Shown here: positions 29,212 through 40,589 of the stretch, piece by piece
Layout: each line of letters opens with the position of its first letter
How positions within the stretch are numbered: position 1 is the stretch's first letter
Assembly (NCBI RefSeq): GCF_038396675.1
Contig: NC_088930.1
Coordinates: forward strand, 33,732,501 to 33,796,500
DNA length: 64,000 bases
DNA from: Hydra vulgaris
Taxonomy: Eukaryota > Cnidaria > Hydrozoa > Anthoathecata > Hydridae
Direction of reading: 5' to 3'
Notes under the pieces: generated by a model
What the model was told of the DNA's origin: nothing
The model's input: only the letters and a program-made list of their open reading frames with translations
Database searches by the model: none
Program-made: the position numbers and the translations under genes

Positions 29212-29529
29212 GTTATAGTAAACATTTTATTGAATAATTACAACAATTAATGGTTAAACTATCTAGCGTATCCTTTGAATGATTCTTTTTTTAATGCTAT
29301 AATAAAAATCATTTCAGTGAATCTTTTTTGTTTTTTGTCCTGTGAATCTCGTTTTTTTTTATATCGGTTACACGCATACTCCTGAGACGACTTGAAATTT
29401 CTTTGATGTTTGCGGCTTGATGCACTTCCATCTGTTTTTTACTTCCATCAGTTTTATACTTGTTTTACACTATAGGTAGACTACAAGGTTAATTATGTGT
29501 GCGAGGTTAATCATGCTTGAAAAACTTTA

Positions 29530-30541
29530 CAAAAAAAAACAACTGACTAGGTGGAAGCTACCGAAGTTTTGAAGCACTTTCGCGAAAAGTTTATTTGCAT
29601 TAGGAATTCATATGAAAAAATAAAACTAGTGGCAAAAGAACTTGCACGAATATGGGAAATCGAAACTAATTTTCAATCAAACGGCAACCAATAAAAAAGC
29701 GACATTTGATAAATTGGATGACTTAACGCTAAACAAGCCTATACAACAAATATGTTGAAATGAGATAATTAGACGCAAAATTTTGAAGTTTTTAACGAAA
29801 GCCACTAAACCAAAAAGTTTTAAAGTGCAGCTCAGCGCACTTAAAAATTTTAAGTATTGTATATTGGTGTTTGCAAAGAAACACAACATAAATCATTTTT
29901 TAGTACAAACTTATTTTTTCAACGTTGTTGTATTGGCTGGTTTGGCGCTTATCCATACAATTGGCTTCAGATTTCGGTTTCAGAACAGAGAGCAATTATT
30001 TAAAATGAATATTTATTATGTAATGGACAAAATCAGTGTACAAATTGAACAACGTATTTCAGGAATGTAAACAGTGAAAAATCTTTTTTGCTTTTTTGCT
30101 TTCTAGAAATTAAAAACATAATAAACTTGCCTGATACCGTTATTTTAGAAATAAGTAGAAAAATTTGAAAAAACAAACAAAAGTTCTCTTCTATTTTGAA
30201 ATCAATTTCTGTAAAAAGTTTCATTGTTTAAAACTTCAAAAATGTCAACTAAGATGTTTTCAGATTTACTTTTTACTAAGTACATTTGGTAGTGAGTAAT
30301 ATACAGAAATATATACAGCATTAATGCTGTTTTTTACCGTATCGGTTTATGTGGCTAGCGTTGAAAGATCTTTTAGCAAATTGAAAATCATAAAGGACTA
30401 TAAAAAAATTTCATTGGTCAGAGTATGTTAAAAGAACATGCAATACGAGTTATTGAAGGCAAAGAAGCAGCACAAATGGATCTTAAAGAATTATTATGCA
30501 GTTTTGCAAATGCAAAAGCTAGAATGAAAAATTTTAAATAA
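29530..30541 (+). pseudogene. Decayed hAT transposase, ZMYM1/DUF4371 type (C-terminal half)
   Basis: Pieces in shifting frames: MNIYYVMDKISVQIEQRISG near 30,005-30,066, a degraded stretch with NLPDTVILEISRKF near 30,125, and near 30,345 LTVSVASVERSFSKLKIIKD, the hAT dimerisation block (C-E/V-R-x-F-S-x-L-K). The C-terminal tail ends at a stop near 30,541. Stops and frameshifts throughout show it is dead. The N-terminal zinc finger and first catalytic acid are not visible. Confidence 0.7.
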
Positions 30542-30611
30542 TTAAAACATGTGTGATTCATTATTTCTCACGTTGAAAGTTAGTTATAAAATCTTTTCTA
30601 TTTAAAATTAT

Positions 30612-30782
30612 TTAATTGGCGCAGTGGTAGCGGACTTGCCTCAGAAACAAACGATCCGTGTTGCAAACCCCATCTCTGGGCAAGTTTTGAAATATCGGTT
30701 AGAAAGGAAGCGTGAACCTCTCAATAATTGCTCTTCCGCTGTGCTCTGTGATAAGACCGTAAGGACTAGGGTACCTAAATAA
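30612..30782 (+). mobile_element. tRNA-derived SINE, family 2
   Basis: The head TTGGCGCAGTGGTAGCGGAC is A-box-like, and GTGTTGCAAACCCC is an eroded B box. The family-specific 3' part GTGCTCTGTGATAAGACCGT plus AAGGACTAGGGTACCTAAA follows. It matches the copies at 31.8, 36.1 and 39.0 kb. Confidence 0.8.
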
Positions 30783-30904
30783 ATTGTTCATTTTTGATTT
30801 GGTCGTTTTATTCAAAGTATTATAATAATTTATCAAAATTCATCAAAAATCTTTTGCTGCCTTTTGTTTGTTTTAAGGCTTGTAATATTTACTTATTAGT
30901 GAGT

Positions 30905-31616
<712 letters not shown>

Positions 31617-31796
31617 GTGATAAATTTACCGCAAATATGTAGGTTGTATATAAATATTGGCACTCAAAAATTCAAAAATTGCATATACGTGTATTACTGT
31701 TACTTGTGTGAAATTTCACTCAAGTACAAGTAAACATTACTGGTTTTTATTATTCAAATAGCAAAATTTCGAATAACAAATTTTTTTTGTGGTTAT

Positions 31797-31955
31797 TAAG
31801 GTGCTTCCAAAAGCCCTTACGGTCTTATCACAGAGCACCGCGGAAGATTGTTTAACTTGGAAGTTCACGCCTCTTTCCATACCGATGTCGTTTATTGGGC
31901 TGGAGCCAGCGTCGAACCGAAGGACCTTTTGGTTCTAAGCAAGAACTCTAACTTA
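31797..31955 (-). mobile_element. tRNA-derived SINE, family 2, 5'-truncated
   Basis: On the minus strand it has GGTCCTTCGGTTCGACGCTG (B box GGTTCGACGC), CCAGCCCAATAAACGACATC, AGAGGCGTGAACTT, CGCGGTGCTCTGTGATAAGA and CCGTAAGGGCTTTTGGAAGC. The A box is lost, which suggests truncation of about 17 bp. Otherwise it is very close to the 39.0-kb copy. Confidence 0.82.
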
Positions 31956-33648
31956 TGTTTAATATAGTATTACTTGCATTAATAACTGCATTATTAATGC
32001 AAGTAATACTATATTAAAATAAGCCATTATTTAATACTTATTTTATAAGTTAAAGCATGTTTTTTTCTTCGTTCTTGCAAAATTTGCAGAAACATATAGC
32101 ATTGGCAAATTTATCATTATATTTTGCAAAGATATGTGCTCTATGGATATATCAAAAAAATACTTTGAATAAATATTTTTTTATTAATAACAAGAAGCAT
32201 CTAAAAGGAGCATCTTCAAAATCAAGATGTCCTTTTGTTTTTTTCAAATAAGTTTAGCTTTGCGTAATTTATGGCTGATCCCTAAGAAAATATTAGAAAA
32301 AGAAATAATTTTATAAAACCAGCGCTAATTTTTATCAACTATAAGAATTAAATCATACTTTTTGTGAAATTAAATACTCATACGCTATAAATTATATGTA
32401 TATGATTTAAAATAAGTAACGTATATGATTTAAAATGTAACGAAGTGCATTACTTTAAAGAAAGTACTCAAGTCAAAGTAAAAGTACACGTTTAAAAAAA
32501 TCACTTAGAAAGTAAAAATTCACAATAAAACTACTCAATTACAGTAACGCGAGCAAAAATAATTTGTTACTTTCCACCTCTGCAAATGATATATTTTAAA
32601 TAATAAACGAGAAAAAAGAAATAATGATAAAATAATTTCAAAATGCACTTTCGATAAATACCAAGTTTTTAACGACTGTTTCTTTTATTTAATTTTTTTT
32701 TTTTTTTTCCGCAACGCAATCAAGCTGATAAATTTTAGAAAAAATTATATTATATATAGCATATTATTTTTAAACAGTAAATTATTTGATATTTTTAAAA
32801 AGACTAAATAAATAAATGTGATTTTTAAAAACATGAATTAATAACAGTTATATTTTAATCTTTATATGTCTCATTTTGATTTCAAACATGAATTTACGTG
32901 AATTTACGTTAATAATTAAATCAAACCGTGGCTTCGACATTATTATACGAATTGAATTTATAATTTGAGTGAATGTTTTAAATATTATACTTTAGCTTGT
33001 TATCAAAATTAAATAAGCGTAAAGTAATATAAAGTAATAAAGATATATATAACTATCATAATCAAAGCTTTTCACCTTCAACTTCTTAATTACGGCGCAA
33101 ACTCAGTTAAAGCTAAAATAATGTAAGTCTAATCTAGGATGCATTGGACCTGGTGGCCTTGTTACCAAAAATCGTCAAAATATGCATAAACTTGTGAAAA
33201 ACTGAGAAAATATAAGAAAGAATACAAATTAAAGCAATTTATAATTGTTAATAATTCTAATTAAAAAATAACAATATTTCAAGTTAAAGAATGCTAGTGT
33301 GTTATTTAATGAGAATATATTTTTTTCTATTTAATTTTAAGAGTTAATAACTCTATTTTTGATGAGAATCAAACGTATTTTACAAGCTATTTTTTTCCCA
33401 AAAACCTGTTTTTGAATGAGTTTTTTTTTTTTTTGAGTTTTATAAAAAAGCAAATATCTGCAAATTTTAATAGATAAAATCATTTTTTCAATAGATAAAA
33501 TCGTACTTGTTTTGTACCGTGAATTAAAATCGAAAAAAGTATCGGGGTAAAATATATTTATATTAAAGTAAAAAACAGTAAAAACATTAAGTTGATAAAG
33601 TAATAAAAAATTATCTTTGATTTAAGAAGTTTTGTATGAATATAACAG
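31956..33648. other. No gene seen; one long palindrome
   Basis: 31,960-32,018 is a near-perfect hairpin (TTAATATAGTATTACTTGCA against its complement). The rest is AT-rich. A 64-residue frame at 32,057 and a T-run at 32,693 are not genes. Confidence 0.55.
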
Positions 33649-34544
33649 TCTTTAAAATTGATTTAAACGTGTAAGATGCTTTTTTTGCCAACCTTTTATC
33701 TTAAATTTCTGAACAGTTTCAATCAACATCTTTTTGTTAAACTTTTTTTTATTTTTTATTTTCATAGGTTTCGGTTTTCTTAAAATATCCGTCAAAAATG
33801 TCAGTGAGACGTTGGATTCAGGTGTTTTAAACAAATACTTTTAAATTTCACTTACATCAGAAAAAGTTTCTTTATTACCAGCAAAGGTGAGACTTGATCA
33901 TTCAGACTTGATCATTCAGTCAGTGACCAATCATTCAGATCAAACAGTCTGACGTCTGCTCAAAGCAGAGGTCAGACTGTTGTAATTGTAATGAAAACAA
34001 TAACAGAAACGATAGCAATTGTTATTGAATTAACTATTTTAGAAACAATAACAGTACCTATGATTTGCAAATGTTATAATACTGTAATACAATAATAGTA
34101 AATATTGTAATTGAATCGGCTCATGCTAAAAGTGGAGTAGTCCACTTTTAGCATGAGCCGTTATTTAGTGAGAAAACTAAATAAAACTTGGCATTATCTT
34201 GATTTTTATTCAAAAAGATGTAATTTTTTATATTTTAATTCTTTATTACCCCAGTTATCATGAAACACACTTGATTAATGACATTTATAAAGCTTTTATC
34301 CTATCGTGTCGGTTTAGTTCTCGCTTTATTATGCTAAAATTCCTATTACACGAAAGAAAGGAGTGCCCCTGTTATTGGGTAGAATTGCTCAATCTTTTCA
34401 AATTTCTTTAAATCATGGCTAAAAGTAGTTTAGATAATGAATGGTTTTTATTTTGACCCCAACAATTATCTGAGAGTAAGTGGAGTTTGGTAAGCTGCTT
34501 TTCTTCCTTCATTGGATAGTTAAATAGAAGGGAACACACTACAT
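33649..34544. other. Possible pogo-type C-terminal scrap and a palindrome
   Basis: A 60-residue minus-strand frame at 33,652-33,834 (FKTPESNVSLTFLTDILRKP then KPMKIKNKKKFNKKML) resembles the basic tail after the DDE core of pogo-type transposases. I give this low weight. A perfect hairpin lies at 34,117-34,160 (CGGCTCATGCTAAAAGTGGA against its complement). Nothing else was recognised. Confidence 0.3.
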
Positions 34545-35335
34545 TTAGACCCTTGCATGCTGTGCCTTTTTAATTGATTTTAAACAAAAAAGTTTGATTT
34601 TAAACAAAAAAGTGTGCTTTGTTAATTTCATTATTATGAACGCTAAAAAAACATTAACTGAAAGTTGCCTCAGATAAAAGGTTTCTTGCACAGGTATTTT
34701 TGGGATTTGTATGTTCTGCATAAAGTCAAAACACAATGACAAAATTTGACTATTGTCTTTGTCCATTGATGTCTTTTTAGATTCAGTTATAAAAACCTTT
34801 TTAATTTGCATTTATGTACATCAAGTTCCGATTGAGCGCATCTCTTTGCTACCTCATTGAGACGAGGACTTCTTAACTTTAAATTTAGTTCTTCACAAAT
34901 GTAGCATGTCAACTTGTGGCCTTCCAAAGGAAAGATTAAAGTTTTCTTTAAAGTTATTCTTGAATCAATCAAAGATCGTGGGAACAAATTCTGCTCATCT
35001 TTAGTGTTGAAGGTATGGAAATGGTTTATTATGCCCATTTGATCCTCCTTGTTATTTTTTTCAAGACAGATATTTCTCTTACAACTAAAAGAAACAAAAA
35101 ATACTTTTATACTGCGTATTATTTTATCTGTGAAAATGAAATTGTAAAACTATTAGTAAGATTGAATACAAAAAATTTACCTGCAGGGTAAGCCAGTGTA
35201 CTTTTGAGGTACAGTATTTCTTTGGTAGTTAACAAATTCTTCACCTTTTATTCTGGCAACTTTTATAATGTTTCTCTTCCAAGAACTTGGATCAGCTTTC
35301 CTTTTCTTTGCTGACTTTTTCTTAATGCACATTCG
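34545..35335 (-). pseudogene. Fragment of a repeated cnidarian-type gene of unknown function
   Basis: The minus strand encodes AKKRKADPSSWKRNIIKVAR then IKGEEFVNYQRNTVPQKYTG and LPCR, then donor GTAAAT. After acceptor TTTTTAG it continues CKRNICLEKNNKEDQMGIIN through LTCYICEELNLKLRSPRLNE and, after frameshifts, FDFMQNIQIPKIPVQETFYL and RQLSVNVF. I recall multi-copy invertebrate proteins with this order (K-x-R-x-W-K-R-N, G-P-x-C, then M-D-x-Q-x-x-x-P-x-P). They look transposon-derived but have no function I can name. A stop near 34,790 and the cut 5' end against a SINE piece show this copy is broken. Confidence 0.55.
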
Positions 35336-35398
35336 CTGTGCTCTGTGATAAGACTGTAAGGACTTCTTGAGGCACCTAAAAAATAAAAAAAATAAAAA
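35336..35398 (+). mobile_element. 3' half of a family-2 SINE
   Basis: GCTGTGCTCTGTGATAAGAC, then TGTAAGGACTTCTTGAGGCA and CCTAAAAAATAAAAAAAA match the 3' end of the family. The head is missing. It forms the junction between the unknown gene fragment and the pogo relic, and makes a chimeric 136-residue frame on the minus strand that is not a gene. Confidence 0.75.
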
Positions 35399-35895
35399 AA
35401 AAGGTTTCATACGAAAAGATAATCCAAATTTATCTGCATTATAAATTTCAACAAGTTTATACCTGCATAAAATTGTAGGGAGAGTTGTTTCCTTCCATGG
35501 CGTAGTCATTTCAGCTGTGCACATATCATCTTGAAAGAAACATGTTTTTCCAACAATCAAACCAACTATCAGACGCTTAAAATCCATTTATATTAATTTT
35601 TTCAGCAAGTTCTCTGGATTTTGTTTTATGAATTGTTGCTGATACTGCCACATTTCTACTCCTTGCATTTAAAAGCCATTTAAAAACAAGATTATCTAAA
35701 TTTGAGAATGTTCCTTCTTTAATTCTCATACATTTTGACTTAATCCCTTGCATCTTCCTACATTCGAAAATTTTTTCATATTTTGTAGCATGAGACTTTG
35801 ACAACACTTCTCCAACTTCCTATAAATCAGTGTACTTTTTTAAAATTGTTTTGCGTTCATTTTTCTCTTTACAGCGACAATAGCCATAATAAAAT
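35399..35895 (-). pseudogene. pogo/Tigger-type transposase fragment (CENP-B-like)
   Basis: On the minus strand ERKTILKKYTDL begins a basic N-terminus. Next comes the CENP-B/Tc5 helix-turn-helix: KYEKIFECRKMQGIKSKCMR, IKEGTFSNLDNLVFKWLLNA, RSRNVAVSA and ELAEKININGF. After a frameshift, SCTAEMT-like (CTAEMTTPWKETTLPTILC) and KLVEIYNADKFGLSFRMKP supply the first DDE block, where live copies read Y-N-A-D-E-F-G-L. The element is then cut by the SINE piece, so the catalytic core is missing. Confidence 0.72.
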
Positions 35896-36017
35896 GTAAA
35901 GACAACAAATTTTATTATAATACTGCAATTTGTATTAGTTTAACTTATACTATAAAATATTATTATCGTATATAATATATATATATTATAATATATATAT
36001 TATATATGCTTTTATTT

Positions 36018-36180
36018 TAGGTGCCCTAAGACGTCATAACGGTCTTATAATAGAGAACCGCAGAAATGTATTTAATAAGAAGTTCACGCCTCCTTACTAA
36101 CAGATGTTGCAAAATATGCCCAGAGATGGGTTTAAACCACAAATACCTAGTTTCTACCACTACCACTGTGCTACACTATT
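36018..36180 (-). mobile_element. tRNA-derived SINE, family 2, diverged
   Basis: On the minus strand: AGCACAGTGGTAGTGGTAGA (A box), GTGGTTTAAACCCATC (eroded B box), CTCTGGGCATATTTTG, AAGGAGGCGTGAACTT and TATAAGACCGTTATGACGTC, ending in a CACCTA tail. It is more diverged than the 39.0-kb copy. Confidence 0.75.
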
Positions 36181-36289
36181 TTATACTTTAGGTTTTATGT
36201 TTTATTTAAAACATTTGTTTATGAAAATTTTAGTTTCAAGTGGTAATAAAGTTTTTTACCTTTTTAAATGGTTTATTTCAAAGGAAATT

Positions 36290-36454
36290 TTCCGAATTTT
36301 TTATAGCTAAATCCTGGAAAGTCCTGGAATTTTTTTTTTCCGGGGAAAAAATTTTGGAAAAGTCCTGGAAATTTTTTGCAAAAATCCTGGAAAAGTAGGA
36401 AAATGGTCCTGGAAAGTCCTGGAATTTCGATTTTTTTTCTCTGTGGGAACCCTG
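36290..36454 (-). repeat. TCCAGGACTTTTCCAGGA-type repeat element
   Basis: On the minus strand it opens CAGGGTTCCCACAGAG and continues with at least four repeats of TTCCAGGACTTTCCAGGAC-like motifs separated by A/T-rich gaps. CAGGGTTCCCAC resembles a hAT-type terminus. It interrupts the P-like coding fragment beside it at FTQDHIQ. Reading frames here (FPGLS, KFQDFPG) are repeat translations. Confidence 0.7.
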
Positions 36455-36670
36455 TATATGATCTTGGGTAAATTTGAAGGAACATATATATTTCATACCA
36501 AATTGAGGTTTAACAATTAAGTGATACAGAAGTAAGATATTGTTTATGGCAGCAATAAATCCCAAAAAACCAGTCTTACGATTTGTCTCTAGTATAGGTT
36601 TACCATTTAGTGATTCCCATTTGGAAGCAAGCTTTAAAATTAGAGTCAGCTGAATCAGTATAGCACTCAA
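36455..36670 (-). pseudogene. P-element/THAP9-type transposase fragment
   Basis: About 70 residues: LILKLASKWESLNGKPILET, NRKTGFLGFIAAINNILLLY, HLIVKPQFGMKYICSFKFTQ, DHI. The K-T-G-F-x-G-F-I and Y-x-F-x-Q-D-H-I blocks are characteristic of P-type transposases after the first catalytic region. It is cut off by the repeat at 36,454 and has no other blocks nearby. Confidence 0.8.
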
Positions 36671-36696
36671 GTTACTTTGCCATAATAAAGAGCAAT

Positions 36697-36842
36697 AATA
36701 AATTATTAGAAATCACTTATTAATTTCAATTTTTTTACACATTGTTTCGTCTATAAAAATTTTTCAGAAAATCAATATTCTGAATTTTATTGACGAAACA
36801 TTGTGTAAAAAAATTGAAATTAATAAGCGATATCTAATAATT
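36697..36842. repeat. Hairpin element
   Basis: AAATCACTTATTAATTTCAA and TTTTTTTACACATTGTTTCG on the left are mirrored on the right (CGAAACATTGTGTAAAAAAA and onward). The loop is about 50 bp. Arms are about 45 bp with few mismatches. Confidence 0.75.
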
Positions 36843-37021
<179 letters not shown>

Positions 37022-37248
37022 TTTGTTTAAATACAGATAAAGACTCACAAACATTTGGTATTATTTTTTCAAGAATTGTTTATACTGTCTGAAATAAAAT
37101 ATCTTCTTGCATCATTTTGAAATAAAGCTATCTGAATGTCTATTTCAGTATTCCGAATGTCATTGGAATAAACTGAAAAAATTATCAGTTAGCAAATAAT
37201 TCATAATAAGATAGTATAAGCTGCCAAACATAAAATAACGAATAATTC

Positions 37249-37315
37249 AATTATTTGGTGCAATATTTCGACTTGGTTTTAATAAAACCAAGTCGAAATA
37301 TTGCACCAAATAATT
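37249..37315. repeat. Near-perfect 67-bp palindrome
   Basis: AATTATTTGGTGCAATATTT and CGACTTGGTTTTA on the left are mirrored exactly by the right half. There is no other content. Confidence 0.9.
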
Positions 37316-37965
37316 TTAGTAAACTTCTAATCTCCGTAAAATGTTTTTGATTAACCAAGATAGCGGCTGTTTTTCAAAACTGGCTTCAAAAAAGTCACTT
37401 GATACCGTCTCCTGTTATTAAACCTCCTTGGTACGTATAAATACTTAAGGTATTTAAATCAGGCCCGTAACCTGTTTTAAATACCATTAGTAATTATACA
37501 TACCAAATTTATTCCTTTTACGCGTCTTTATACCATTTCTAAAAAGGGGAGCACTTTTTTAGGAGGCGCCAAAAATAAAATAAAAATAAAGGCACCCAAG
37601 GGCAATTTTTTTTAGCGTCTATATTCACCTATTTTTTGATAAGATTTTGCATAATAAATTCATGAAAATATATTGAAAATTTAAAAAATAAAATTAATCA
37701 TTTTATTAAACATAAAATGATTAATTTTATTTTTTATATATGTTTTTAAGACGTTTTCGCCTTGCCCTTATTTGTGTTGTACTAACAATTTTTGAATATA
37801 TGCTTAATTTCAATTACCTAGTGACCAAACAAGATAAAGCGCAGGGGAGCAAACCTGCCTACAGTCTAGTTTAAATGGGTTTCACTAAAAACTTGTTCAC
37901 TTAATTTAAAACAGCATATGAAGTAACTAAATTATGGTGAAAAGTATTAAACAATTTTTACATTT
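37316..37965. other. No gene seen
   Basis: AT-rich, with a hairpin at about 37,683-37,738 (AAAAAATAAAATTAATCATT against its complement). Confidence 0.5.
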
Positions 37966-37970
37966 TTAAA

Positions 37971-39749
37971 TCACAAATATTTTTCATACGAATGAATTGT
38001 TTTCAGCAACATGTCATCTTTTTCAATTTTTTCTGCAAATTCTGTACAGTAATATTTTCTTAAATTAAATTTAACGAAATTTTTCGGAAACAATCGCTCT
38101 ACGGAAGCGTTTGTACCGCTTTGTAAGCGTTTGTTTGGCAAACATAAAGCGGCTTCTACCAATTTTAACAAATTAATTTTAAGGAACGTGATTATTTTCA
38201 AAATGAGAAAAAATTTCAACCCATCACTTGTCACATTCAACAGATTGTGAGTTTCAAGAAGAAAACGTTTCCTTTGTGCAATATAGTTCTCCGAATTTCG
38301 CCGAACAATTCATTGTCATCGAATGTGATTTCAATTGATCTTTTCAAATAAATTATAGTTTCAATAATTTCAATCCATTCAACTTTACAGTTAATTAAAA
38401 ACCATTTAAATACTTCAACCTGATTTAAGTGACGCGTCCACTCATCTATATACTCTAGACAGACACTGTAAAAAATGTCTAATTCTTTCAGAAATTAGAA
38501 ATGACTAAGGTAGAAATTTTTCTTCTTTTCTAGATTTTATTTGGTCTTTCAAATCATTTAATACTACGGCAACTTCAGCAGCAGAAATATTATCTTTCTC
38601 AATTTTTTTTACCGTGTTATAAAAAGCATTGACTTGACTGTGAACAAAAAACAATACTATTTAACCCATTTCGTTATTGAAAAATCAAATAAAAGTTTCG
38701 GACAATTTTCTAAGTTTAAAAAGTATGATCTTAGTGGCTGATATAACTTAAGCACTCTTTTGATAGCTGGAAGTAAGGTCAACCAACGAACTTCTGAGAA
38801 TCCTAGCAATTATTGATATTCCACACCGTCCTCTATTGTCATTACCGTTTCGTTATAAACCTCCAAAATTGGCGTTGGATTTGTCTGCAGAAATAGCCAA
38901 AACTTTTTAAGAAATGTTGTTAGCACTAATGCATTTAAAGATAACTTCTGATAAAATATCTAATATTTTTCCATTTACGCAATCCATGTTAATTTTGAGC
39001 CGCCGTGGCGCAGTGGTTAGAGTTCTGGCTCAGAACCCAGAGGTCCAGGATTCAACGCCGGCTCTAGCCCAATAAGCGACATTGGTAAGTAAGGAGGCGT
39101 GAACTTGCCGTTAAATGCTCTCCCGCGGTATTCCGTGATAAGACCGTAAGGACTTCTGGAAACACCTAAAAAAAAAATGTTAATCAGCTGAATTTGCACC
39201 CCCTCTTTAACATCAAAATGACGAGCCCAAAATTGGATACATTTTAACGTCCTTGTAGTTTGATGCATCAGAAAGAATTGATACATATGATGCTTTTAAT
39301 AAAGCATTTTCTGAGTTAGTTTCACAATATTTCTTTAACACGTTTACAATAATTGTTTCACATTTTGTACGCGCACAAGCAAATCTTGGATTATAAAATT
39401 TCTTAATTAGCTTTGATGTACAATCAGCACTTCTGAAGTTATGGTTGTGTTTGATTGTGTGGAATGCAGTTGTTCCTTCTTGAATGACTAATATTTTTTC
39501 ATTTTGACCAAAGCTCCGACTCTTCATCAACTTTGTAATTTTGTTTGACAATATAGAAACATCCAATGCCATTTTGTGTTTGATAGATTTGCAATGATCT
39601 TCAATTGCAGACCGTTTACGACTACTAATGTCAAATAGGCTTTGACAAATAGTGCATTTGAGGAGCTCATCTTTGATCTGCGTTAAGAAAGGAAACATTT
39701 TCTTTAAATTATCGTTAAATGTGTTTAACCTTCTCTTCTTACTATTCAT
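37971..39749 (-). pseudogene. hAT transposase, broken and split by a SINE
   Basis: The N-terminal 130 residues are intact from the ATG at 39,749: a BED-like finger (CTICQSLFDISSRKRSAIED then HCKSIKHK), then KKFYNPRFACARTKCETIIV, NVLKKYCE and SYVSILSDASNYKDVKMYPI. The S-D-A-S-N block is the first catalytic region (D). The SINE at 38,994-39,176 interrupts the sequence just after KEGVQIQL. Coding remnants continue beyond it with many stops to LVEAALCLPNKRLQSGTNAS and VERLFPKNF near 38,150, which resembles the C-terminal dimerisation block (N-A-x-V-E-R-x-F). It is dead as read. The 5' side abuts the 16-bp tandem array at 39.8 kb. Confidence 0.8.
38994..39176 (+). mobile_element. tRNA-derived SINE, family 2, full length with target duplication
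   Basis: A full 183-bp copy. The A box region is CCGTGGCGCAGTGGTTAGAG and the B box CAGGATTCAACGCC. The body is AGCCCAATAAGCGACATT and AAGGAGGCGTGAACTTGCCG, and the 3' part is CCGTGATAAGACCGTAAGGA plus CTTCTGGAAACACCTA and an A tail. ATGTTAAT flanks both sides (38,986-38,993 and 39,177-39,184). It sits inside a hAT transposase relic, so it is younger than that element. Confidence 0.92.
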
Positions 39750-39796
39750 TTTTTGAATTTGATGTATAAATAGTTATAAAAACCCTAAATTACTTT

Positions 39797-40145
39797 TTTA
39801 TGAACACTTATTTTTATGAACACTTATTTTTATGAACACTTATTTTTATGAACACTTATTTTTATGAACACTTATTTTTATGAACACTTATTTTTATGAA
39901 CACTTAGTTTTATGAACACTTAGTTTTATGAACACTTAGTTTTATGAACACTTAGTTTTATGAACACTTAGTTTTATGAACACTTAGTTTTATGAACACT
40001 TAGTTTTATGAACACTTAGTTTTATGAACACTTAGTTTTATGAACACTTAGTTTTATGAACACTTAGTTTTATGAACACTTAGTTTTATGAACACTTAGT
40101 TTTATGAACACTTAGTTTTATGAACACTTAGTTTTATGAACTTTT
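39797..40145. repeat. 16-bp tandem array, about 21 copies
   Basis: The unit is TGAACACTTAGTTTTA. The first six or so copies read TTATTTTTA and all later ones TTAGTTTTA, so a variant took over and spread along the array. It lies directly upstream of the hAT relic's start codon. Confidence 0.93.
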
Positions 40146-40589
40146 TATTAAAATAAATCGCAAAGCGTTATTTACAATATTTTGGGGAAAAAGACATTAC
40201 GAGGTAGACAAAATTTGGGTAAAACGAGCCCATTTTCTTTGATGCGGTTGAAAAATCTTTCGAAGTAATAATGGAAGTTTTAAAAACTTTTTTTTAATGT
40301 TTATGGGAATTTAATTCATTTAGTTTCGTGTTTTATAGTTTAAGTTTAATGGAATTTTATTCATTTTGTTTTTTAACTATATTTTAGAAAATTCATGTAT
40401 TAAAAGTCTTTCAAATAATACTTTTTAAAAGAATTTTATTTGCTTTTTTTAATATATAAACGCGTACACAAACGCGTACAAACCCCAAACAAGCAAAACT
40501 ACCGTCAAACGCTTACTGTACGCGCCAAATACGTACGTATGGTCACCTTACTTAATAAGTTTAAATAAAAATTTACTAAAAAATAAATA
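40146..40589. other. No gene seen
   Basis: AT-rich. A short direct repeat of ACGCGTACA occurs near 40,460. Confidence 0.5.

Noticed and set aside
35177-35587. A single 136-residue gene on the minus strand
   Set aside because: It is a chimera of pogo transposase, the reverse strand of a SINE tail, and an unrelated gene fragment.
36273-36485. 70-residue FPGLS-rich frame
   Set aside because: It is a translation of the iterated CCAGGACTTT repeat.
39797-40145. 16-bp repeats considered as CRISPR or iterons
   Set aside because: They are perfectly contiguous units without spacers, in eukaryotic DNA.
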